From Chrysogorgia sp. JL179-B06 (lineage: Eukaryota; Cnidaria; Anthozoa; Scleralcyonacea; Chrysogorgiidae), in NCBI GenBank assembly GCA_035772405.1, contig JAYKKM010000114.1, positions 453,501 through 517,500 on the forward strand: 64,000 nucleotides of DNA, read 5' to 3'. Below, in pieces: positions 20,237 through 33,526 of this stretch. Every line of letters starts with the position of its first letter. Position 1 is the first letter of the stretch. The position numbers and the translations under genes are program-made. The notes under the pieces were generated by a model. That model searched no databases, was not told the origin of the DNA, and was given only the letters and a program-made list of their open reading frames with translations.

Positions 20237-20330
20237 ACGTGACCCTAGCCGTTGTTGAGTCAATTAAGGAAAGATGCTTACAATGGATTGGTCGAAACAG
20301 AGAAATGACGTAATGCCATATGCTTGGCAA
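20237..20330 (+). repeat. Left subterminal inverted repeat
   Basis: 94 bp identical to the reverse complement of 41278-41371. A further atggcggc match follows after a 7-bp indel. The transposase ATG lies right at the inner edge. Confidence 0.95.
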
Positions 20331-20337
20331 CGGCAAG

Positions 20338-22763
20338 ATGGCGGCCACTTGTAGTGAATCAGGTACGTTCATAGTCATGCTTGAGCGCACCTTTTGTTTA
20401 GTGTAAATCGCGTGTAAATATGGTAATGAGATAGAGATACCACAAGCGCTGGTTGACGTTTTTCAATTCGATTTGTAGAGAACGTAGAACTAGAAGTCGC
20501 GGGTGTGGAAGACAGCAGACGCTGGACAAATGTTGGACGAGTATCTTTCCTTGTTGAAACGAGTTTGGATATCGATCGTGTAAGTGTCCCCCCTAATCGC
20601 CGGCATTTGTAGTGGTTAGCTTGTATATAATCTATGTATTGATTATTGTATTATGTCGTCATAGGGCTATTTCTTCAGTATTTATCAACTTTTCTCAATC
20701 TCGCTATTTAGTAGTCACTACTCAGTACTCAGTACTCAATATTGGCTAACAAAGTTCACAAAAATGTTGCAAACCCCGTATTAAACACATGGCCATGTGT
20801 TTCTTTTAATCTTGTTTTTGTTCACCAGTTGTCTAAACTTAATATTAAAATGAACCTTAAAACTTTATAATTATAGGAAATCGATAACTAAAAAGGTGTT
20901 TGCTAATCACTTGAAGCTTAAATCTTAATTATAGTAGTGTATTATAAAAGGCTGTGACAAGACAGCTGGCTATTTAGTCTCACCATACGTACTAAATGAC
21001 TGGCATGAGTCTTTAAAAGATCTAATCTTGACCCAAATTTTATAAAATACTAACCCTAACCCAATCGTAACTCTTATCCTTAGAAGAAAAACATCCTAGT
21101 GACTATATATACAGTAGCCGGCACAGCATAACTATGTTAATATGTATGTACAGTATATACAGTAGCTGTTCAATTAATCTAATGTTTTACATTTAGGTAT
21201 CCAATCACTATAACCAGTCTCTGCAAGGAACTGTAAAAATTGTTCAAGAAGAAAAAAGTCAACCCGGTCTTCTCAAAGTAATTGAAGGTAGTTTGAGTGG
21301 GAGAAATAAGAAAACTGGGAGAGGGAGTGGAAATCGCTTCATGTTATCCACAGATGAGTATGATTGGGCATGTGGGATGTGCTTCTTTCAGAGTAAGAAG
21401 AAATCAACAGTAGTAAAGCATGTGACAAAAAGAGTTTGTGAAAAGAATATGGAAAGAAAAGAAGGTAAAAAGAGAAAGATTAGAGAGTATAACAAGAAAT
21501 ACTACCTAGAAAGAAAAGTAGAAAGGCTTGCAATGCCAGTTTCTTCAGCAACAACTGTGTGCACTTCATATGAGCTTTCCTCTCCATCAAGCCCTGGTTT
21601 ACATGAAAATGTTTGTACAACATCTCATCCGAATGCTAACATCGATGATTCTGAGAATTCCAATGATGAATTACTGGTAGAGAGCAGTGAGGAAGATATG
21701 TCTGTAAATGAAAGCACCAGTATAGGATGTGATGAAAGAGTTTCCCATGCTAAAGATCCTTGCAGGTTGATTGGCTTTAATTCCCTGGATGAGAAAAATA
21801 TATTTGGTGAGGAAAAGGAGTTTTATCTTTACAAGATATCGAAAAATCCGTTGCACATTGACCACTGGTTGGAAAAGGAGGCCTTTCTCAGACATCGATG
21901 GTGCCCAGATAGGTGTCCAGATGCAGTTGATGGCTCAGATAACCAATGCAAGGTCATATTGCATAGTAAAGGTAGTCGAAGTCGATGCTATGACTTTCCA
22001 TTACCATTTACTATGAAATATGATACGTATCGGTGCTCTACCCATCAAAGAAGCTTTTCGCCATTTGACAAGGTTATTCAGGCACAGTTGGATTCTGGAA
22101 ATGTGTTTCTGTCTCACGATGTCATTTGCCGTGATAGTATGTATGATTTTGTTTGTGAATGTAATATATTGTGTTCTGTGTAGCAGAATGTTTAATTTAT
22201 TTATTATCCATCAACCATGTATTTCAAATGAATTTACTAATATTTGTAATTTTAGTTACAGTACTGTGTTAAAGTATAAAACAAAGCATTTCCTGAAAAA
22301 TAAGGACATCCGTGTCTAAGATCTCAAGATACAGTACCTCAATATATATTCAGAGTCAATAACAATTAACAAGATGAAATTAGACAGTGTAGCTGATACC
22401 GTAATTGTAATATTTTTATATTATTGCAAAATCTTCATGATCATACCGTACCTAATGGTATTCAGTTTGTCAGATGATGATTTTGTTGATGTAATATATA
22501 ACTTTGTTTTGTTATTGACTTATATCTTAAGTTCTCAGGATGTTCTTATTTTTTTGAATATGCTTTGTTTTATAGTACATACAGTACTGTACTTTTTAAA
22601 GATGTCAGAATGGTTGTGCAGATACTGTTTTAATTTTTATATGTGTATGTATGTATATATGTATATATATATATATATGTATGTATATATGTATGTGTGT
22701 ATGTATATGTGTATGTGTGTATATATATATTTGCTATATATCCAAAACACTGTCTACGCAGCA

Positions 22764-22794
<31 letters not shown>

Positions 22795-23003
22795 ACTATG
22801 TAAAATGGATAAAAACGGTAAAATGTTAAAATTACTGCTGTTTTACGCCTTACTGTAACCGATCGATTTTAACTCTTAAGGCGTGAATCAGCAGTAACTT
22901 AACCGTTTTTATCCATTTTACATAGTTTTATCTCGCTCTACATTCATCTGTATAGCACTCTTGAGATCTAGTGAACACCTTTGTTTTATCTATTTTATAT
23001 ATA

Positions 23004-23062
<59 letters not shown>

Positions 23063-26000
23063 CTATTTTTGCTTTCCTAGAAACTATAATGAGTAGTGCA
23101 TTTTTCAACTCACTAATCAGAGACTTTGAGGCCAGCATGAATCCTACCAGAATACACAAGACATACCTGTTAAAATGGCAAGATAACATTATCTCCAAAA
23201 TTGAAAATCTTCAAAGAATACTTGGGACAATGTTTGATGAAGGTAAATGTTTTATATAAAAAGCAGTGTTTCATAAGGATTTTCACCACTAATAAATTTG
23301 ATAACCACTTGTCATATGTTCTTATCTGTAAATGGGTTCTAGCCAGAATTCTAAAATTAGAATTAAAATGTATTTTCCATAATTTGATGTTCTTGATATT
23401 TTTAATTATTTAGATTATTTTTGAAAATCACCAGGTTTAAGGTTTTCGTTAGGATTAGGGTCATTAACATTTTGTATCTAACCTTACAGAAAATACATTT
23501 TCTTGTAGCTTCCACTTACAGTACAATTATCATTATAGAATTTTGGCTTAAGCCTGTAGAACATAACAAGTTGGTGTTGATACTGTGAACTGTAGAGCAT
23601 GTACTTGTACTGTAAATAGAGCGTAAACTTAAAGTTCCTGTTTACACTATCATATTACAGTATCATATATATCATATATATGTTATTCATATGTACATTG
23701 TAATATAGTGTTGAAGCCATCCACACAAGATGAATTATCTGAAGAGACGACATTACCTGAAAGGTGCAGTGTTGATGTACAGTAGTGTTCATGTAATGTT
23801 CATTTTTGTCAGTTTCTCATTCAGAAATTTTCTTGTTTTACTGTACCTCTAGGTTTTTTGAACACTTAGACAGCCTGTTTCCACAGTGGAATTCTGTGAA
23901 ATATATTACATTTTTCTCTCCTGGCTTGATATCAGATATAATTGTTGATTGGTGGAATGTGGAAATGGAAGGTACTGAAATTACATAACCACACAACAAA
24001 TTACACAACAAATTATGTCTTTGTCCTCATTAAGAGAAACATGACTGAAACTTTGTTTTATTTATATAATTCTCTAATTTTTAATAGATTATTATCAAAC
24101 TTACATGCATGAACTAGCTGCAACAACTGGTAGAAGGCTAAGTGGTGATCATACTTACAAATGTCTAAAAGGAATTGGTGTGTTTATATCTGATGAGCAA
24201 AGTAAAAATAAGCGCAAATGGGTAATTATAGCTTATTATTTGCTTGTTAGTGTTTGTTTTAATACATTGACTTCAGGAGCCTATAAAATTTCTATATCCC
24301 TATCATGGGCGTTTTTATCAATGTTTCTAAAAAGTGTCAGTTTATGTTCAAACAAATGACATTCACTGTACATGTATTTCATGTTCATGCAGGATCAAGT
24401 TAGTGTTATTACAAATTTTTAGATTTTAAATTGGTCCTCTCATTTTATTCATATATGGTAGCTGTATACAGTACTGTATGTACAGTATAGTATTGATTTC
24501 ATACATGTACAATTTAGTACCTGTACATGTAGATTGTAGTAGACTGCACAATGTAAAGCCCCCTCTTGGGAAAAATTATTATGAAATGTTCTGAGATGAA
24601 ATGTTCATCAAAATCTCGAAAAAAACTCGACACATTTTCAGCTAGGCGACTGATTTTTATATTTCGTCACGCTCGTTCATCTTCATATCGCAATGACGCC
24701 ATAGGTCTGACCCTTGTTTACACAATCTGGCTAAGCAAATACTGATTTATTTTACGATCATATACAGAGAAATCAAAACAAATTACCATAATTTTGATCT
24801 TGGCAAAAGCAATTTTGCCGACAACCCAAAGTTGAGTTATATTTTGAAATTAGAAATCGCCGGCAAGGTCCTAAAACTGCCGGCTATCTCCGGCTGCTAT
24901 TTCGAACCCTGAGTGGTACAGTATGGACACAATCCCTTTACATGTGGCATTGGCAATAACTTATCCCGTTATCATTACAGGTGCCATTGAAATTGTCACT
25001 ATATTCCCTTCTCAATGAGGATGGAAAGATTATGGCCTGTAAAATTTGCCCTAGTGATCATCTCCACCATGTTGTTTCTCTGCTTAAAGACATTTGGAAT
25101 GCTCAGAAAGAAAGAAATGAAGTTAAGACATCGATTTTTTTTACGGACGATGCCTTTAAGGACCGTGGTAAATATACTAAATATTGGGTCACTAAAGCAT
25201 GTAATTCCACTCATGAAATTTACAACCTGTGGTATACTACTTTCCTTCCTGGTATAGTATTAAACACTCATCACTAACACGTGTTACTTGTGATGTGACT
25301 GGACTCATGTGTGCGCAATATACATGCAGTACATGTACTTGCATCCTGCAATAGGACAGTTTAAGACAGATTGATTATGAGTATTTTTCTTGTCTTTTAC
25401 GTTTTATATTTTAGTTCAAATCAAGTCAGGATATAAGGATATTTTCCCAAACGACACCATCGAAGTTCTGCAGGACCTCTTTCATGCAAGGGAGCGAGTC
25501 GCAAGGACCTTACGAAAATCATTGCCAGAACACAGTCAGTGCCTGTATAATCTTCGAAGGTTATTTGTGCGGTTCCAAAAGTCAGATTTGTCAGGTTGGT
25601 ACTGTAGCTGTCAGTTGTAACTGTAACTGTGATTAATCAATACCAAACATCTCTATATTGTATAGTTGCCTCATGCTTTGCACGTTATTCACAATGCGTG
25701 AGATTCCGTCTAGAAAAATGTGTGTTGTTTTTCTTAAAGCAAATTCAACATTAATTATAGTATGCATGTATCAACTATATACATGCATGCACGCGTTTAC
25801 ATACTGACATTGTATTCGTAAGGATACAGCACGAACTTTTTTCCAAAAAATTGTAAAATACAATATAGTACATATATTTTCAAAACAAGTTGGTTCAAAT
25901 CCAACCTGAGAACGATCCAGCTTCCTACATATATTCTCAGCGAAATGGTGGTGTTTTGAAACATATATTACTTGTTGTAATGTGCTATTCATGTATTATA

Positions 26001-28870
26001 ACGTATACAGTAGTTAGTCAGAGTGTTAGTCGAGGGTTTGAGCTGTATAGCTTCCTTGGTAAATGGCTTCCAAATTATGATATCCTGCAGGTTGTTCGTA
26101 ACAGTTCGTTTTCATCATATGCTGATTGTTATTATACTCATGCATTAGGTGGTTATAAAGATGACGACGATGTCCGTGAAAGTTTCGGAACACTGATAGA
26201 AAAGTACCAGTATCCACATCAAAACTCGGACCTCACTGATTTGAAGAAGGTCAGTGTTTTATTTAACGTAATTGTTTAACATGACATTGCGTTCATCCAG
26301 ATAAAAGCAGTGTACAGGTACAGTATCTGATCGCGTGTATATTAGAGTTAATATTTCATACCATTTAAACTCAGTATATAACTCAACACTTTACCATAAC
26401 GTTTCCTTTAAATTGTAGCAGCACGTATATTAGTAGTGTTCGAACGAGTCCGTGTATGTGTGTTGGTAAAAATGTTACTGGTTATGTATGCACGCGCGCA
26501 TTGTCTTTTATCAAGCTATATTTTCACGTTTGGCAACGCAAATGACTGCGCCGGTGGCAACTGTTTACTTGTCCATGTACTGCACCTGTACCGGTTCTAT
26601 TTTTAGGTTATGTTTATCGCAAACGCTGTAGCTGAAATCGAAGTTAATGCTAGTGACGATATAACTGGAGAAGACGAAATTGAAGATGATGATGATGTTC
26701 TCGATGAAAATCATGATGAAGATAATGTTGATCACGAACCTAGTAGAGAGACTGTCAGTCTCAATAGTGCAGCTGACTCTGTTAGTGTTACTTTTTCCTG
26801 CAGCTCCACTACGAAAAATCCTTCGCTTCAGTTGCCGTCTATTGCCTGTATTGGCTTTCCTGAAAACGTACAGCTTGTAAAACAATGGGTTAGTAACGAG
26901 GACACATTTCAGCGTGGGATGGAGTATTTCATGAATGGTCACCTCGAATCAAAAGTTTGTGAAGCTGGACAGCTTAAGGTAACATGGGCTACATACCCCC
27001 CTACATATTTATTGCACCAGCCTAGTGCAATAAATCGCGCGCGGCACTTTTCATTTGTTCCAAATGAAAAACATTTTAACATGACAGCTTTCATGTAATA
27101 AACCAAAATATTGACTTTTCTGTTAGGCACGGTGTAAAGGGACTGCTATTGTTGGGCAACCAAGATATTACCAACTTTTGGCCTTTCACTCGAACAATAG
27201 GCTTCATGGAATTTGCCCATGCCCGTTCATGGAGAGATGCAAGCACATTGTTGCGCTCTTACTTTCATGGATCAAAGACAGACCAAGTTGGGTAAGCCGT
27301 AAGGGTATTAATTAACATGTGATCTGGTGAGAAAATGTGCCTGGTGAGAAAGGAACTAACCTTCACATTTCTATGTGAATTTTATTTTTTTATCAACGTT
27401 TACATGCTATTCGTTGTTTACTTTTTCTTTTTACCATGACAGACTACAGTACAATTACCTACAGAACAACCTTATTTTTAGTTTTACCAACCTACAGTAC
27501 ATTAAGTGTAACTATGACTGTATTAACCTTCGTACTAACCATCGAACAACTATAGTTTTTAGTCTTTCCGCGGAAAGTTTCAGCATTCCTATCAACTAAA
27601 GTAAAGAAGATATGGCTAGTTGAAGTTGAAAATTTGAGGATTATCACCACATATTTGTTTTGAAAATATAAAGTCATTGAGTGCTGCTTGTCGGCAGTGG
27701 AGTTGTTTTAATGGCGATCACATAGTGATAGCTATCGTCAGTGCTCTTTGGATTAACTTGCAGCTTGGTTATCACAATGTATGCACTAGTAAATTAATAG
27801 CTTCACTGAGAAGCTCACAAATATTTTTATGAACTCCATTTGGACGGGAATCAAACCTGCAACCTTCTCAACCCTCTAATCTACGTCTCAGCAAAGATCA
27901 GAAGGTTGTGTATTCAATTCTTGTCTGGGGCTCTGAGTTTCCGTTAAAGCTTGAGTATAGGCTTAGCAAACGATTCACTGTTGTATGGGTCCTTTAAAAA
28001 CTAAACACGGTTCAGTGATTAATACATGTAATTCAAACGTGTTTCGTTTTGTCTGTAGAACGTTATATCATTATCAACTCAGACCACAGGAATAAAAGTG
28101 GGAGACGGCGTGATAACGAAAGATTCGATAAAGGCCATCGAACGAATACTTTCGGCTGATGTGTTGCCATCGCTGACGAAGCTATCTCATTATCCCGATG
28201 TCTGTGGCACAACTGTTAATGAAGGATGGCATTCCTTTCTCAATAAGGAAAGTGGTTAGTATTGATACTCACTTATTTTAACTTGCCAATCCTGTACTTC
28301 GATAAATATGAAATAAAAATATTAGAACTGACTTAATACGAAATTAATTATAATAATTTAGCCCGTTTCTCGTCATAATCTCGGTTGTCCAACGTACAGT
28401 ACCGTGCTTTTCTCGCTTTTCTATATGTAGTTCACTCTGGAGGTACAAAGTCACTGGCAATCAAAGAAGTAGAGATAAAGTTACTGCAGCTGAAATTCAA
28501 CCGCAACAAGGAAGACAAGATAAAAAAAAGAGTAAAAAATGCCGTACTTGAAAAAATGCAGTGTGCGAAACAACATCTCCGAGCTAGAGAAACATCATCA
28601 TCCTTCCCACGTCTGTCCTTACCGGCTACTGAACGTGCAGTTGTGTCCTTGGATGAACTATTAAGTAAAGGGTTCCGACCTAAAGACGCTCGTCTAAATT
28701 GGACTGATGACGAAAAACAAGCATTGCGGAGAGGTCTTGTTCGCATTGGAAAAGAGAAGGATGCAATCCATACACGAAATCCATTCTACTGGATTTCACA
28801 TTATATATTGAATGACACGAAATCACCTGACGAAGTTGAAAGATATTTTAAAAAACTATACAACTTTTAA
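20338..28870 (+). CDS. Zisupton-like transposase, 14 exons, 1132 aa
   Basis: Exons by GT/AG and frame: 20338-20362, 20479-20579, 21197-22136, 23081-23242, 23709-23763, 23853-23971, 24088-24221, 24981-25251, 25415-25594, 26011-26249, 26607-26978, 27127-27291, 28059-28254, 28431-28870. All phases agree and no stop occurs before 28868, so the gene looks intact. Near residue 101 CGMCFFQSKKKSTVVKH may bind zinc. A Cys/His-rich domain lies at about 275-355 (HRWCPDRCPD...CSTHQRSF), similar in pattern to DUF6729. Catalytic RNase H-fold candidates: D488 in SGDHTYK, D568/D569 in FTDDAF, DLFHARERV at 623-631, and E976 in GTTVNEGWH. A SWIM finger C896-P-C898-x5-C904-x-H906 is inserted between the D and E motifs. 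An acidic linker (about 745-775) precedes it. The C-terminus (about 1078-1130) is SANT/Myb-like (NWTDDEKQALRRGL). The family call is from pattern memory; the gene model is seen directly. Confidence 0.85.
22640..22800. repeat. TA/TATG microsatellites in transposase intron 3
   Basis: tatgtatg/tatata mixtures at 22640-22735, then a (CT)n(AT)n stretch at 22764-22795. Confidence 0.85.
22795..22928. mobile_element. Palindromic MITE in transposase intron 3
   Basis: actatgtaaaatggataaaa at the left is exactly inverted as ttttatccattttacatagt at the right. The interior arms (acggt, cgcctta) also pair. About 134 bp. Confidence 0.85.
22997..23062. repeat. (TA)n microsatellite
   Basis: About 30 TA units just before the acceptor of exon 4 (ttgctttcctag at 23069-23080). 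Confidence 0.95.
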
Positions 28871-28904
28871 ATATTATTTTTGTTGATATTGAGAAATGTA
28901 AGGG

Positions 28905-28980
28905 TTAGAGAATGATCACGTGGAATTAGATAGAAGGGATTGTATCTAATAGAGGACAAGTGATCATTCTCTAACCGTCT
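28905..28980. other. Hairpin downstream of transposase stop
   Basis: ggttagagaatgatcac and gtgatcattctctaacc pair perfectly 35 bp after the stop codon. It could act in 3' end formation or be a tiny foldback element. Confidence 0.65.
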
Positions 28981-29640
28981 TCGAAAATGGTCAGGCACGA
29001 GGAACGTTTTAAAAAGCATGGGTTTGCTTCATAAACTTGTCACGTATTAGTGATTTTTAGCAGCATATTTTAATATAGCTACATCTGATTAGTATTCTCT
29101 ATCAATAGCGCTCCGTCGAGATGACGTCAGTACCGATGTTTGTCCGCTTTTACCCATAATTCTTGCGGCCATAACAAAAGAAATAGCTCATTTGCAAACA
29201 TTTGTGAGTCAAATTTGGTTTGTTTGTCCGCTTTTTGAGCTATTAATAGCAGCCAGACTCTACGCTATTAGGACCGGAATACTGATTAGATTTAAAAGAA
29301 AGGAAAACAATAGGTTCATTAGTATTCCCTATCTAGTGGATACTAATAATGCACTATGAGATATTGTGCCCTGTAATTCTGTGCCTTTGACCATTTTCTA
29401 AATTTGTGTTGGTTTTGTAAATATTAGTCTCTAACAATAATAATAATACTAATATTTTATTTTTTAAATATTAATCATAATAATATGTAAAAATATGGAT
29501 TATCGCGATCAGGTAAAGCCATATATGATTGAATATGGAAACGCATTCTTTATAAAAAATATTTTATTTCGTTCTTTTGACTGCTCCAGTGTGTGGCCTT
29601 CGTATAAATACATGCGTAAATTAATTGCGGCATTGTTTAT
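28981..29640. other. Non-coding part of the transposon
   Basis: No convincing exon. tgtttgtccgctttt occurs twice near 29138 and 29222. Confidence 0.5.
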
Positions 29641-29641
29641 T

Positions 29642-29729
29642 TAAGCCGGTTTTCCACTTCAAGTCCCAGCCGAAATACTCATAGGACAAAAGAAAAATCG
29701 CACGAATGAAATGATTAAGTGGAAAACGG
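29642..29729. mobile_element. Small MITE-like hairpin
   Basis: ttaagccggttttccactt pairs with aagtggaaaacggg. It appears related to the longer element at 32323-32481, which has the same gttttccacttca end. Confidence 0.5.
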
Positions 29730-29759
29730 GAAGAATAAGATATTGGCCCGGTTATGGTC

Positions 29760-30675
29760 GCCAGCGTTGATATAGAGTGCTGATATATATAGGGTGATGA
29801 TATAGGGTGATGATATAGGATGCTGATGTAGGGTGCTGATATAGAGTGATGATATAGGGTGATGATATAGGGTAATGATAAAGAGCGCTGACATAGAGTG
29901 ATGATATAGAGTGATGATATAGAGTGATGATATAGAGTGATGATATAGAGTGATGATATAGTGTGATGATATAGAGTGATCATATAGAGTGATCATATAG
30001 AGTGATCATATATAGAGTGATGATATAGAGTGATGATATAGAGTGATGATATAGAGTGATGATATAGGGTGCTGATATAGAGTGATTATATAGGGTGATG
30101 ATATAGGGTAATGATAAAGAGCGCTGACATAGAGTGATGATATAGGGTGATGATATAGGGTAATGATAAAGAGCGCTGACATAGAGTGATGATATAGAGT
30201 GATGATATAGAGTGATGATATAGTGTGATGATATAGAGTGATCATATAGAGTGATCATATAGAGTGATCATATATAGAGTGATGATATAGTGATGATATA
30301 GAGTGATGATATAGTGTGATGATATAGAGTGATGATATAGAGTGATGATATAGAGTGATGATATAGAGTGATGATATAGGGTGCTGATATAGAGTGATTA
30401 TATAGGGGATGATATAGGGTAATGATAAAGAGCGCTGACATAGAGTGATGATATAGAGTGATGATATAGAGTGATGATATAGTGTGATGATATAGAGTGA
30501 TGATATAGAGTGATGATATAGAGTGATGATATAGAGTGCAATGATACAGAGTGATGATATAGATCAGTGTTGATATAGAGTGATGATAGTATATAGAGTG
30601 ATGATAAATGATATAGATCAGTGTTGATATAGAGTGATGATATGGGGTGCTGATATGGGGTAACGATATAGGGTG
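29760..30675. repeat. 13-bp minisatellite (tgatgatatagag)
   Basis: About 65 variant copies, with higher-order blocks in which taatgataaagagcgctgacatag recurs at about 29872, 30110, 30162 and 30420. The His/Ile/Ser-rich ORFs on the minus strand are by-products. Confidence 0.95.
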
Positions 30676-32322
30676 CTATTCTGTATTACTCGTGACTGTT
30701 CGGACTGAGTACCCAGGTTAGCAAATAGGTTGGGATCAGCCCAATTATTCTGAAATTTTGAACGTTATACGCGTGATGATTTGTGAAGACATACAAAATA
30801 TGAAACCCGTATCTTTAAAACTATAAAAGTTATTAAGATATAAATATTTGCCGCTGACCATTGCAGTATGACTAAACCTTTACTAAACCCAAGAAAAGTT
30901 ATGGATCGCGGGCTCATAAAAACGTAATTTTCCAAATTTGGTCAGTGCGCTGTACTCTACGTTTAATATCAGCATGCAAAGTATGAAGGTCATATATTTA
31001 AAATAACAGATACAAATTGAAGGATAATCATTTACCGCTGACCATCGGGTCATCCAACCTCTATTTATTTATTGTACTGCGGGCTCAATTTGTTACTAAA
31101 CATTTCTATGATAACGTCGAGTTAGGGGTGGCGGCTGAAATATAAGAGGTAATCATTTTCCCAAAATTCCAAATCCAAAAAGGCGTATATTTTTAAATCG
31201 TCGAATAAATTGTTATATCGGGAAGAGCGAGTGTTCATTTGACAAGCGTGTAAAAAACATTTTGCAATTATAATCAACATCGAATCATAAACAATAACTG
31301 TGCCGTGTGCACGTGCATAACTAGCTAGGGGCTCGCCTTAATCTACAATTGAACCAAATAATCTTGTTAATTATAAGTGTATTTTTATAGCATTGTTAAT
31401 TTGAAAGAATCTTTGGGGTACGCTTATGAATTATACCAGCAGAACCACGGTTGGGGAGCAGACGCGTCCACGGTTGTCTATTTCACCAATGTCTATTGGT
31501 TAATGGTTTATACATAATAAAGTGATTTGACTCATGGGTATGAAAAGTGAAATTTGTATGAAATACCAGTACAAAAAGTCTAAATAAAATAATAGCTAAG
31601 CATTTCACTCAATCTCCAGAGAGTCAAATAACAAGGGCGCGGTGGCCATGTTCGTGTACCTATAAAAAAAGCTAATAGTGAAGTGCGTGAATGACGTCAG
31701 TATATATGTACGTAAGTTTGTCTGAGTGTGCTATTAATTATTGCATTCCCAACAATGGAAAAATAGTCGTTTGAAATCCCTTCAGTCGAGTGATTTCTGT
31801 TTGTTTGTTTGTCTGAGTTTTGATTCTATAAATAGCACTTATGCGCTCCGGTAAATTCATTGTTTAGGTTACACCAAAATTACCTATGACGTCAAGTGGA
31901 AATGCTCGTATATTTAGCGAAAACGTTGTTTTATATTCGGATGACATACAGAAATTAGTCATAAAATAGATTGAATCTATACCAATAACCATAGACAAGT
32001 TTCAGTTTATTAACAGCGTATTCCAAAAAACCAACTATGACGTCATTTCAATAATGATTTTGCAGAGTGGATGGTATCTGCAACTCATGACAGGAGTTGA
32101 ATCAGACGATGGCTGTCTATATAAACTATTAGAACTAGATTATACCTGTTGTTATTATAGTTATCATTTGTATAGTAGGTCTTTAATAAACTAGTAAAAT
32201 CAAATATTCTCGATAGTGATTATACCCACATAGACGCAGAGGAGCGTCACAAGTATAAAATGTCTTTGAAATATTATTGATATTGTTATGCAAATTTATG
32301 CGTTGGCTCGTGTGAAACTATT
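30676..32322. other. No gene seen; diverged internal duplication
   Basis: Segments around 30750-30910 and 30960-31090 share phrases (tttaccgctgaccat / tttgccgctgaccat, atgaaggtcatat-like) and suggest an old duplication. Nothing coding is supported. Confidence 0.45.
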
Positions 32323-32481
32323 AAGCCCGTTTTCCACTTCACCATTTCGCTCGCCACTAGGGAAACATTTCGCCGATGACATAATTTTTTCCAGTTTTCA
32401 CTGGTCGACAACTGAAAAAATGATGTCATTGTAATATTTCGCTAGCGGCGAGCGAAATGGTGAAGTGGAAAACGGGCTTTA
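32323..32481. mobile_element. MITE with about 40-bp TIRs
   Basis: aagcccgttttccacttcac at 32323 and its exact inverse gtgaagtggaaaacgggctt at 32460-32479. The pairing continues through catttcgctcgcc(a/g)c. About 158 bp. Confidence 0.9.
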
Positions 32482-32937
32482 AGCTGGATTTCGATTAAGC
32501 GAATATCGTCGCGCGAACGCTTTTTTTCCTTTTGTTTTAAGAGCGCTCGTGTGCAACCAAGTAGAAAACCATTCAATTTCTACAATAGAAAAGTCATCCG
32601 CGCGACTATATTCGCTTATATTAACGTCGCGTTCAAACAAAAGAATCTTTATGCGAAACAAAAATGACTAATTTTTACTCCCAATCAGTAATCGCAACGC
32701 CGTCCTCGTTCTCAGTGTTTAGAACGCCACTGAGATGAGAGCTGTTACTTAAGAATGACTTAAACATAGACACTACAATCGTTTTAGAAATATGGAAGTG
32801 TTTTGGAGATCATAAAACAAGCTTTGAATCGCCGTCCTAGATTGCCGTCATAGATCTTAAAGTCCCTAAAAATCCCTATTGTTTCGCACGAGCGAACGTA
32901 TAATTGCACAACCATGATAATTCTGTCATGCATGTTA

Positions 32938-33238
32938 ACATAGTCAATCGAGATATGGTCTGGAAACTCGGCAAACTTCAAAGCGACTATAATGAGCTAC
33001 GTTTTGATGTTGAACCGTACCTTACACCGTGCACATCCTTTGTTTTAGGTTTATTAATATTTAAACAACACGGTTGAGCGATTAAACCCAAACGATTCTG
33101 TTGGATGATTGCTTCATTATACTAAAATACAATAGGTTCAGTGACCGTGCACCGTGCACAAAATTGCATAAAGACGAACAAAAAGATAGAACAAAGACTT
33201 TAGCTGAGTTTCCAGACCATATCTCGATTGACTATGAT
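32938..33238. repeat. Inverted repeat with 38-bp arms
   Basis: catagtcaatcgagatatgg at about 32939 is inverted at about 33218-33237. The arms include ctggaaactc(g/a)gc. Probably a decayed foldback element. Confidence 0.7.
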
Positions 33239-33526
33239 GTTAATGAGGCAAAATTAGAAATTGCTCTTTTAAAAGGAAATTATACAGTGATTAAATCTCC
33301 CTGTGAGAACAAAAGAAACCTCGCCAATCATGCTATTACATGGGTTAAGCACTTTGCAGGAATCGAACCTGCACTGCAGCAATTTACAGTTCCAAAAAGT
33401 GCTAGTTTGACGAGAGACCTTAACTTGCGTATCATCAACCAACCTATACATGACGTCATGAGCAAAGGTGACTTGAAGATAATAGAATGGAACCTGTGTA
33501 TGATCAGTTTGTTAGACTCTGAGTAA
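33101..33526 (+). other. 141-codon ORF of doubtful coding status
   Basis: It is open for 426 bp but unrecognised. Its first third overlaps an inverted repeat and its middle contains a tRNA-like fold, so chance is likely. It lies inside the transposon's right half and could in principle be cargo. Confidence 0.2.
33349..33402 (-). other. 54-nt tRNA-like sequence lacking a D arm
   Basis: On the minus strand GCACTTT and AAAGTGC form a perfect 7-bp acceptor-like stem. GCAGGTTCGATTCCTGC is a perfect T arm with a canonical B box. Only 23 nt lie between, enough for one imperfect arm (ACTGT/GCAGT). It is either a truncated tRNA relic, a SINE head relic, or an armless tRNA-like structure. Confidence 0.4.

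Noticed and set aside
29621..30258. Overlapping ORFs rich in ITLYHHSISS
   Set aside because: They come from the 13-bp minisatellite; every frame without a stop in the unit stays open.
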